This document shows, piece by piece, positions 33,501 to 45,500 of a stretch of DNA of 64,000 nt. The translations under genes were made by a program, and so were the position numbers. The notes below the pieces were generated by a model, which saw nothing but the letters and a program-made list of their open reading frames with translations, ran no database searches and was not told the origin of the DNA. How positions within the stretch are numbered: position 1 is the first letter of the stretch; each line of letters starts with the position of its first letter. Where the stretch lies: NCBI GenBank assembly GCA_029962745.1, contig CM057171.1, positions 18,236,171 to 18,300,170 of the forward strand, written 5' to 3'. The DNA comes from Echinometra lucunter (taxonomy: Eukaryota > Echinodermata > Echinoidea > Camarodonta > Echinometridae).

Positions 33501-36500
33501 CTCAAGACAAACATGAAGAATGAAAATGAAATGAAGAAATGATCATAATTATAACTAAATAAAATAAAAGTGCAGGGAATGTGAACAGAAAAAAAAAAGA
33601 AATGAAACAATCTGAAAATGAAAGGATGTGGAACAATGAAAAATTGAAAATGATTACGAAGATTGAACAGGTCTTGCGAAGTGGGGAGTGATCGTGTCGA
33701 ATCAAGACACAAAATTAGGATTATTAAACTATGGAAGGGACACATAATTATTATAAAGCTATGGAAGAGAGTCCTTCGATCTATATTGAGGAAAAGAATG
33801 AGGGTAGCGCATGTATAATTGAATCGTAGAGGCCTAACTCCTCAGCACATAAATGAAGAGAAAGAACATTGTCGTAGACGTCCGTAGGTCATGTGGCAAA
33901 CCATATATTTATTTCAAATCTTCCATTTCTGTCTTTTTTTCTCTCTCTCACAACATAGTGTCTTATATATTCCCCCTTCCACTAATTTATTAATAATCGA
34001 CGGTATTCCCACTTGTCCTAACGTAACCTCAATTTCAACCAATACAGTCACGTAAATCACTGCACCGAAAACACTCACTGCACTGCATGCACTGCATTCG
34101 TAGTTGCACATGATTTTCGTCTGCACCGAGTCCAGACAAGACCCGACACGCTCGCAAACAAAACTCACAAAACCAAGGATTTTTTACTCTCGGATTTTAA
34201 TTCAGCATCATGAAATTAAAAGGGATTTTGAAGTAATAAACAGTTTACATGAAGGTATGACCTCTTTTTTTGTCAGAGTTTGTCTTGTTTTGCTTTACAA
34301 CAACATATTTAATTTAGTCGAGAAATGCGATACGTGTTGGATCTATGTAGTAGACCACATAGATCTACTTATCGCATTTAGACACTCGAACAGTGAGACA
34401 GACGAAGATTTTTTTTTCTCAGTTTTATAATGAATTAAAGAAGAAAAAAAGAGTTAAGTTACACCATAAACTTCACAAGCGTCATTTTCATCAACCATCA
34501 TTACCATTCCATCATCATTTCATCATCAACAGCAGCTATTTCAACCATCATCCCCGTCATCAAGCTCGGCGTTCCGCATGATGTGTGTACACGTAATAGG
34601 CATACACATGTGTTGCATAGCTAGTATCGTAAGTCGGTCATTGTTGCGTCACAATGCATGCAGCGTTCATCGCGCGCGCGCTCTACTTGGCCAAACCGAT
34701 GAACCGAAGGCTTTGCCGTTCACCTTGAAATCCGCGCGTGCGCGCCCGGTGCCTCACCGAACGCGAACCGATAGCAAACCGAATGCCTCCCGCGGTCTTT
34801 AGGTGAGCAGCAAAACCTCGGGGAGGAACCGCGGAAAGCTTCCGAAGCCTCTGGATACATTACCGTTCACCGAACCGATGTGCCAAAACCTTTAGGCGGT
34901 AGTGTACATGTGTAGGTATAATATGCAGGGGTAGGAGTATGTTTTTAGGCCTGTTTTTACATACATGTAGGTCTGTTTATTTTCCTTGCCCAATCCTGTG
35001 CAGTGTGCATTGTACATGCATATAGTGCATTGTGCAGTATTCTAGGTCGTAGTGTTATGTTCATGTACAACCCCAAGACATGTATCAAAAAGACATTGCA
35101 TGTTGTATCTGAGACCTGGGCACAGCTGACCAAGTATTTTGTGGTGTTATAGTGCCACGCCCACTCTTTGTTCTGTGATGTACTTCGTCTAAATAGCAAA
35201 ATTTTTACTTGCACCATGTACAGTGTAAATACACGATTCACCTGCACACCTGGACATCCTCCTGTTAGCACACACACACACACACAAACTACATCTGCAA
35301 AAATCTTCAGCAGTGAAGAAAGATTATCATGAAGAAGTATAAAGTCCCCAGTTCTCCGTTTTCTAAAATGCAAATGAAAATAAAGAAAATAACGTAACTA
35401 TACGCACTGCAGTATGCACGTAGACGCAAGTGAAGCTTCGCGAACTCACGCTTCAAAAAATTTCAGAATATGTACATTTACTGCTTGAACACATTAAAGA
35501 TTTGAGCAGGAAGTCATTGTACTGTTGTATTTATGAAATTGGTTGTTCCCCCATCCTTGCTGCTGATCAGTGGCAGCCAGCTAGAGTAGAGTCCCCAGTT
35601 TCCATGATAGGGAAAATGGAAAATTTTCACGGAATTCGACAAGAACACGGAATTCATGGCAATGCGATTTTCAGGTTAAAAAATCTGAATTGCGAAGAAT
35701 TGAGTGAAAATCATGAAAATCAAAGAAAAATCCAATAAAGCAAAATCGTGCATCAGTGGAAAATTTGCAGATCAAACCTGTTTGCACTATTTAGCATGTG
35801 TTCCCCAAGCTTGATCTGCATACTACAGAGCGAATATATTAAAGAAACTAACTTGCATTTTTCGAAGATTTCCACTATTTATAATTGCTTTATCATTATG
35901 TTTCGTACATGTCCCCGAAGAACAAGAACACGAAATTTGAAGTTTAGAACACCGAAGAACACGGAATTTGCATTTTAGAAACTGAAAAACTGGGGACTCT
36001 AAGCTAGAGAGAGAGAGAGAATGATGAGGGGAAAAAAGATCTTGTATCTTGTTTTGCATGAATAAAGTCTACATTTGCATTTAGGCCTACAATACACTCT
36101 GCTTAGATGATATTTATTCAGAAAAAAAAGGAGAGAACAATAATTGTTCATATCATTGTAGTTTATTTCCCTTTCTCAGAATGATTCGGCGAAATTTCAC
36201 TGTGGGCATCTGCAGATTAGTGAAGAAAACCTTAAAAAGTAGCGTAAAGCCCTCTATCCTATCTAGGCAAATGGCTATCTATTGAAATCATTTGAAATAT
36301 CACCATTATGGCATGGCATTTTAATTGTTAAAATTTTCCATTTTAGGCTGGAAGCGATATCGTTACACAGAAATATTAAAATACTGACACTTCTTGTTTT
36401 TCCCCTTCTGTATACATGTACACATGTACATGCAGTGTCCTTTATACTGTGTGAGGGTCTCTGTGAATCTGAATGCCTGGATGCTTTTCCTCAAAAGAGT

Positions 36501-39500
36501 GGTTTCGGCCTAAATGGAAAGAGATTGTTCCGTGATCATTTCCTGAAAATCAGAATTTGTGTGTCAGTATCAGTAGCCACTGTTAAATGAGTTGATATGT
36601 ACAGTGTATACATGCAGGAAAAATTCAGCTGGCAGGTTAAAACCCCTTTTTTAGCAAGCAGCGTGAACAATTGAAAAGTGCATATGAACTTGATATAATT
36701 AAATGACACAGCTCATTTTACTGCTGTGTCATTACATCAACATGTTCAAGTGCAGTGTGCTTTCGCAATGATGATATTGAAATTTTATTTAACCACAGAA
36801 GTGATAATGGATTATTCGTGATTAATATTGATCATGGCCTGACTGCCTGACTTAATGTAAAAAAAAATACATGCACTTCTTTTGTTTGAGCTGTTTAGGA
36901 ATTAGGATACTGTCTAGGTCTAGGATACATGCACAGGGAAATATTGTGATGCATTGTGGAAAAATTATTTTATTCATTTTATTTCTGAGCAGAGCCTCTC
37001 TTTTATTTCATTGCTTTCCAGCTCTGAATTAGTCATTCTCCCATTTATTTCATTTCAGTTTTGGTTTTTTTTTTGTAAATTTGCCCCCTTTTTGCTGCCC
37101 TAAATAGTGCCAATTGCAGCTGTCTTTGCACATGGATATCAGTTACTGCTGTGGAAGAACCTGTGTTTACCATTGATCCGAATTCATTGAAATCCTACCG
37201 CCCTCTTTATCTTACAATCTGTTCAAGCTGGTCGACTTGGTGACTGCAGGTTGGCTTATTATTCAATGTCGAAGCCTTTCACATTAAAAGATAAAACTAA
37301 AACAAGAGTAAATTAATAAACTGATTAGTGAATTACTGTACGTGTCATTTGTGCATCTTGTCAGTAGTGCTTTACCCATACGCTGTACAAGTGCATGTGA
37401 GTTTTCCTGTGGGCTTACCCGGTAATTAATCATCTTTCACCCCTCAAATTGGCTATAATTATTTTCATTTTCCACTCTTACATAGTTTGAACAAAAATAC
37501 TGTATATTTGAACCCATGTGAAAAGAAATGGCAAAATTTAATAGAAAAAATTGCGAATTTGCTCATGTAAATAATGATTACATGTATGTACATGTATATA
37601 TTTTGCACTGCATTGCCACTTGAGGAGGTTTACAATCTAATCGTTCTTATTCTTAAATGGTACACTGTACTGCATTTAGTAGACAAAGACACAAATTTAT
37701 CTGTTCTTCTAGCTCTTTTTGCTCAAGTATAATGTGTTTCTACATGTATATTGTACATGTATTACATGTACAGGTGTACATGTAGATCAAAAGATATATA
37801 TGAATATGTCATACATGTACATGTACATACATGTATAACAGGAGATGCATGTATGTACTGCTATAGGTTAATTTTATTAGCTAGATTACAAACAAACCCG
37901 AAGACCTAGTACAATAAGGACCTACAATAAGGAACTTGACTATTTCAACTATTTTGTCTACTGCATCATCTACATGTAATAGTGCGAATTCAGACTTTGA
38001 ATACACATGTATTTTTTAAAATACAAGTTCCTCTTTCCCTTTACCTCCCTCCCCCCCCCCAATCTGGGGTTCTGTCTCTACAACGTACTCTCTTCATTTA
38101 CATACATGTGTATTTGCGGAAATACAAGTTCCCCTTTCCCTTTACCTCCTTCAAACCCCCCCTGTCTGGGGTTCTGTCTCTTCTTTCTACATCTACTTCT
38201 ACATGTGCATGTACGTACTTCATGCTTTTTCTCTCTCTCACTCTTTTCAATCTCACCATTGCTTCGTTTTATTAACCCATTTGTGACAGGAATTATTTTC
38301 AAGCCTTATTTCATCAACTTTTCTTCCTCAAATTGGCCACACCGATATTTTTCTTAATATTTGCTACATCTTTCTTATGAAAAGTCACATCTGAAATGAA
38401 GACAAATTTTCCATCATGCTGCCAATTTAAAGATTTCACTGCTTATTTTTGCGGCTAAAAACTTTTAAGCATCAAATGACAAAAACCGACGCAATATGTA
38501 AAGAATTTTTTGCTCTTCCACTTCCTGCGCATGTGTTTGGTACGTTTTGGGCTCTGCCTCAGTTACCGTGTTTACACAGTGACTCGGCTCCAGTGTTGGC
38601 TCAAGCAGGGTCGAACGCTGCAATGAGGGCAACTGTGATCGTGTTTATATGGAAACAAAAAAGGCGAGTTCAACACAGCCCACGGATCATGAACGGAAGT
38701 AGAATTGTGATGACTTGCCTAGTTCGCCCAATGACCTAGGTCAGTGGGTTCAACATGGCTTTCTGTTTACACACGAAAAAATTGGCGGATCGAAACCTCC
38801 AATTCTGGCGGATCAAAAAAGTGGTGTTCAACACGGCTCACGAGTCACACTGATCATGTTTACATGACATAAAATTGCCGTTTTGAGCATGGGCACATGT
38901 CGAACCCCCGAGCCGAGTCACTGTGTAAACACGGTAATAATTTATTGGGCCAAAGTCCTTCTGTCACAAAGGGTTTAAAAAAAGGGGAAACCCAACTATT
39001 CCTGGGGTCTATTCAACTTCATATTTCTTCACGTTTTTTAAATTTCATATCATTTTTGGTATCACAATGGAAGAGCAAGAAATGATCCTTGACATTAGTA
39101 ATACAAATCTATCAGGAAATGATCATTTTTGGAGCGATTCATGGGAAAGGCCTGGTTTCCCGGTTAAAAAAAAAAAATCACTGTATTGTTACTCCCTTTG
39201 TCAATGTACATGCAATTTCTTTTATCTTTCTCTCTATGTTTTGGCTGAGGGGCTCTTGTAGAGAGAAAAAAAGATAGATAAAACAAATAATAGTAATAAT
39301 TACTAATACGTGTACCCCTTTCAAACAGAGCAGATTTTCAACGGGTGTCACCCGGGGACACCCGTTGAAACTCTCAGTTTGAAAGGACAACGTGTTTGAA
39401 CTACAGGGGAAACACAGATTGAATTTTTCAAAAAAAGTTACCCTCAAAATGTCCAGATTAAAAACCGGTGACAGTCTGTTTGAAAGGTCGTCGCAGTGAA

Positions 39501-42500
39501 ACACAGGTAGAAATCTCGATTGAAAGGTCAAAGGTCATGCTAGTACGTGCCCTGGGCTGCATGTAAGCATTTCTGCATCCGCTTGGTTACTCGCAAAAAA
39601 CAGTTGGGCGATAATATATCAGTCCTGCTTCGTGTGAGATCGATGGGCATTGTCGATCCTGTATGATAGGACGTTGAATAAAATCTCTGGGAGTTTCACC
39701 TGGAGATTCACCGTTGGACACTCGTGAAAGTCTGTTTGAAAGGGGCCTAAGTTTCAAATGATCAAGATGAGGTTATTTCAGTGAAAGTTTTGCATTTCAA
39801 GTATTTTTTTTTCTTTACCAGGGCTCTTTTTAGCTTCCAAGAATTTTGAAAGAGTTTGCCAAGAATGTAACTAAATCTCATCCTGTCAATGCATTTTTAT
39901 GTATTTTTGCATTTGATTACTCTCTTTTTTTCTCTCCCTCTCAGTTTCTAAAGTTGTGTCATGAACTCTCATGATATTTGGTGAACATTCATGACATGAA
40001 TGATTTGAAGCCTTATGATATGTTCAGTTTTTCTTCTTCAAATTGACAACACCATCATTTTAATTTTATTGTTACATTTTCATATTAAAAAGTCATATAC
40101 ACCTAAAATAAACATGAATTGACTGAAAGTATGTTGAGAAGTTAAAAAGGTTGCCAATTTGCATGGGAAAACAGTGATTTTTACATTTAACTTCCTATGG
40201 AATTACCAATATAAATATTTTGGTGCTTATTTTCCTTTAAAAAATTTCACCATCAAACTATAAATACTGATGAAACAACAACAAATGAACAAAAACAAAA
40301 TAAATAAAAAGGGCGTAGTATTTATAGATTTTTTTTTGCTATCATTGCTAAATTTGGTATGGTTTTAGGGCCCTGCATCAAGAGTAATACTTGGCCAAAC
40401 AGGTGGACTCTCTGCCAGGAATTGACTAGTGCAGAATGAAAATATTCATCTGAACAGGACCTTGAACAATCGAGGGGATGGATGGAATGCCCTCCAATTT
40501 AAGCTTGCATTCTTGGTTTACTGTAAATAAAATGCCCGCCCGCAGCAGTCTCAAACAGCCGTTAATTAATCGCTGCAGCCTGTGCTCTGCATGATATATC
40601 CCTACATGTATGTGGCATAAATTCATGGTGACTTTATTCATGGCGAAAGTCGTGTTAGTGTAGGGCAAGTGGTGATTGGGGTCTGTTTAATGTACCAGGG
40701 TGTAGGGCGCGTGCATGTACAATCTACATCAAGATTCTTTGTACATTTGGCATATCCAGGTAGGCAGTGTACATATTTCATGCGTACCAGCAAAAGAAAA
40801 TAAAAAGCTGAGGGCAATTTTCTCCCTATACTCATGAAACAAAATCCCACCACACACTGCCAAAGAGTCACTGTTATTATTACCTCAAATCTTTATTTTA
40901 TAAAAATGTGAAAAACATAAATGTAGATATGGATATGATGGTATTAAATGTATGAATACAGCAACAGAAAAGTATAACTAATGAAAACAGAGAAGTATTT
41001 AATAAGGAATACATGATATTTTGTTACCGTTATGTTAACCCATAGCAGTACAGAGCTTTCTCGAGGTCTAAATTAATCATCTTCAATCCTCAAATTGGCA
41101 ATACAAATTATTTTTTTTCCATGTTTACATAGCTTGAAAAAAATAGATATGGATATAACATAAACCAAAATGCCATATAATTGTAAAATTGAATCAGAAA
41201 TTGCCAATTTGAACACAGAAATAGTGATTATATATTATTCACTGCATTGCCAATTTAAGGAGTTTAATGATTAGTTACACTTAAACTGCTCTAATTCGAG
41301 AATGCCACATCATGCAGCGATGGGAATGGGCTCAAATTTGTCAGTGCATTTTTCTCTTTCTGCTAATGTATGATATGTACTGCCCAACATTCTGGACCAA
41401 CAGATACTGCAAAAATGTCTCCTAAAGGTGACACTGTACCTCTATGGGTTAAAGTTGAAAAAGAAAGGCCACTGGGTTTGAAAGCATCCCATGATCTTTT
41501 GTTGTTGTTCATGGGTTGTACATGTATATAGAATTTGTAAAATAAAATTGAAAGTCTGAGAAAGCCCTTATCATTGGATAAGATTTATTTTTCTGTTAAT
41601 TAATTTACATTTTATCCTAGATTGTTGTAGAGTTTAGTGTACAGTATGAAGTAAGATTATTTAATTCCACAAGGAGACATCAGTTTTTGAAGAAATCTGC
41701 AGACAGCACTTATAGACAAAACATTGGTTATGCTCCCCCCCCCAAAAAAAAGAAAATGAAATATAAATGAAATTACAGGAAAATTCCTATGCAAAACAAT
41801 GTTAGCATATCTCAGCTTGAATCTCAAGAACTCGTTTTTACAGAATTCCTTGGTGAACATTTTGAATACTACAGTTGTACATCACATGATATACATTTAT
41901 CTGCATGTACATGTGTACATATGTAGAATTTTGATGTTGAAATGTTGTATTGAAAATTCACTGCTACGTGTACATCCACAACACTTCTTGCTAAATACAT
42001 GCATACGTGTGATATAGCATTCTGTGTACACTGTGCTGAACATGTACTGTATGTGTGTAAACACTTTTTCCCATCTCATGTCTGAATGACATACTACATA
42101 TACATTGTATGTGCATGTAGATAATGCTATTATAAATGGCTTGAATCCCATTCATGCATGAATATCAGTGCTGTGTCCGAGTCTGAGTTGTAAAACCCGA
42201 GTCCGAGTCATCACCTCTGAGTCCAAGTCCGAGTCCGAGTCCACAAGTCCGAGTCACGAGTCACGATTTCTGGGACTGAGTCCGAGTCAAAGTCAAAGTG
42301 AGAAAAACTGGACTCGAGTCCGAGTCATCAAAAATTGGACTCTTGTCCGAGTCCATACTCAAGTCATACAGCACTGTTGAATATTGATAGAGCATTTAGA
42401 GAGAGAATTTCCTTCATTTCTCTTGCTACATTGTTTTTGATATTGAAATAGAACTAATGCATCCTGATATCACTAATTTTCAGTTAGATACTCTAGCAAC

Positions 42501-45500
42501 ATCTTGTCTTTAGTTTTCTATGTCCTTTCTCACTGTCTGTCACATTTTAAGATAAACATACATACATGACTGTTTGTAAGCATTCTTGTACACTTGCTTC
42601 ACATACATGTAATATCCTTAACCCATTCATGACAGAGGTCAACATTTTGTGGTTTGGCCTAATATATTTTGATGCAAAGCCCTAAAAATCATACCAAATA
42701 CATGAGCAGAAAGAGCAAAAAATTCTACACAAACTCTGCCCATTTTGGTTGCGTCAATATTTGTTGTTTAATGCTGAAAATTTTTTCAAGGAAAATAAGC
42801 ATCAAAATCCTTAAATTGGCAATGTGATAGAAAGTTTAAAATCACCGTTTTCCCCTGCAAATTGGCAACTTTTTGACTTCTCATCATACATGTAATTTCT
42901 GTCAATTTATATTCATTTCCGATGCATGACATTTTGTAAGGAAAATGTAGCAATAAAATATTAATGTTGGTGTTGCCAATTTGAAGAATAAAAGCTGATC
43001 AAATTAGGCTTTAAATAATTCCTGTCACGAATGGGTTAAAGATAAATGGAGTTCTTGGCCCTGTTGCATAAAACTTATTTATAAATGTACCATTGATGGC
43101 AACTGTGCCATCAATGGTAATTTCCATGGAAACCTTGAATTTGTTAGGCTGTTGAGCAATGTTACCATGGTAATTACCATTGATGGCAGAGTTACCATTA
43201 ATGGTAAGTTTTATGCAACAGGGCCCTGGTCATGTGATCATAATGTGAAGGAAACTGATCCAAAACGACTATATAAATGCAAGGTGTCTAGTTGAGATTT
43301 GGAGATTATCGAATTGATAAGACATTCACTTACAACTATACTTTCCCCAATATAAATGAGTATAATATGGGACCACACACAAATCTGGCATGAATGTTAC
43401 CCCAGAACTTTTCAGCTTTTTCTTGTCATACATGTATTTCCAATATGAGGGCATTTGAAGAGCAATCCTTTTCAAGGGGACATTTTTTACTATAATATTC
43501 TTTACTGACACGGAAAGAATGATAAAGCTCACAAATTATTTTTCACCTTGTGCCCTTTCCCAGAACTCGAGCTTCTCTGTAAAGAAAAAGTTGAGCTGTG
43601 GTCATGCAATTTTATTGTGAAAGAAACTGCCTTCTAGCAACCAGGCAAAGTAGATAAGTTGAATATAAAACAGGTGTTCACATGTAGTATGAGATTTTGG
43701 AATCATCCAGTCAATAAGAAATGTATTCATTTTGCCAAAAAGGCACTGCACACAAAATGAGTATGTGGGCCTATACACAAACGTGGGCTGAATGTTTGGC
43801 TTGACCACTTCCATACTTACCAACACTGACGAATGAAAAAGCGGTAGATTACTATTTTTGGTTGTTTTTAGTACACTGAGGTATGTGGTTGAATTCTATG
43901 AAAAGCGGTTGTTTACCACCTATAAAAATTGGTAGAGTTGGCAAGTATGCACTTCAGCTATCTCCCGCCTTATTGTTGAGCTACCGAGGTGGAGAGACTA
44001 AGGGATCCTTAATAGCAGCATCCGTCCGTTGTTCATCTGTAACGTTTATGAAACTTGAATAACTTTACGACCATTTTCCTGTTAAGATTGCTTAGAGGGA
44101 CCTCAACGTTATTTGGGGGTCAAAGGGACCTAACGTTATTTGGGGGTCAAAGTTTATGTATGTACATGTAGGTCAAAGGTCAAATGAGTTAAAATGTTAA
44201 ATTTACCTGCAAGAATGATTGCACACAAACGTGGTGAGACACATTATGGCTGTTGCCTTGTTTTGATATGAGGGCATTTTAATTCTTTTTAGGGAACCTG
44301 CATACTTTTTAATTCTTCCTTTAGAACTCATATCAAAAAGAATGAGAGAACTCTGTAATTGTTTTTTATCCTAATACCCAGAACTCAAGCATCTCTTTAA
44401 CCCATAGAAGTACGGAGCTTTTTAGAGGTCTAAATTAATCATCTTCAATCCTCAAATTGGCAACAAATATTTTTTTTTCCACTCTTACATAATATGAAAA
44501 AAATAAATATAGATATAACATGAAACAAAATGAATTATGATTGCAGAATTTAAGCTGAAAGTGCCAATGTGAACATGGAAATAGTGATTATATAATATTC
44601 AATGCGTTGCCAATTTAAAGAGTTTAATGATTAGTTACATTTAAACTGCTCTAATTCGAAAATGCAACTACATACTGCATTGGGAATGGACTCAAGACTT
44701 TAAGTGAATTTTTCTCTTTCTGCTCATGTATGTAATGCCCAGCATTCTGGATCAGCAGATACTGCCAAAGCCTCTCCTAAAGGAGACACTGTACCTCTAT
44801 GGGTTAAAGGTTATTTTTTGGAAATCTTAATCTAATCTCACTCTGTTTTGGTTTATCCCAGCTATGAAGCAATACAAGCCAACAGATGCCACAACGAATC
44901 CCTCCTTGATCCTGGCTGCGGCCTCGTTACCACAGTATGCTGCCCTCATTGATGAAGCAGTCACATTTGCAAAGGGCAAAGCACCGTAAGTAGCCGGCAT
45001 TGACCAGGGTCCCCCATTTCATGAAACTTGTTATCAATAACAAAGTTGCAATAACTAATACAAGCTACTGAAATCCTCGCATCTGATTGGCTGAGAGCAA
45101 ATTTGTTATAGAAATGTGGCAGTTGTTACTGATAACAAGTTTTATGAAATGGGGGCCCTGGCCTACAAATTGTCTTTTAAAAAGCTGACACAAGAATCAT
45201 ACACCTGTACTTGAATAATTTTTAAATATTGGCTAACTATGTGAACTGGGGATATTTCACAAAGAGTTAAGTTGGGCTTAAAGTCGCACTTGAATTCCTA
45301 ATTTCTGGCTGTATATTATGCATCGCTGCATTGGTCAGATCATGCTCGGGGAATGTGCGCTATTGGGAAGTCTGTCATTGGGATTACGCGCTAAATACCC
45401 TTTGCACATTGGCGCTTTTGCATGACTTTAAGTCCAACTTATTTTGAAACACCCCCTGGTACATGTATTTCAACATTTATGTGGGGAGGGGGGTAGACAT

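Larger units (their letters stand above)
29280..34904. mobile_element. 5.6-kb TIR element, TA-flanked, no transposase seen
   Basis: Ends CACTACCGCCTAAAGGTTTT (29280) and its exact inverse complement (34904). The match runs at least 24 bases and extends into palindromic gtacatg flanks; TA adjoins both ends. Sub-terminal regions (about 29300-29560 and 34660-34880) are GC-rich and crowded with 'accgaac' and 'ttcacc' motifs in both orientations, unlike the AT-rich interior. TA duplication and a CAC start fit Tc1/mariner-type ends. I find no DDE transposase in any frame; the interior holds other repeats and a divergent internal duplication. Either a large non-autonomous element or two ends that captured host DNA. 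Confidence 0.65.
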
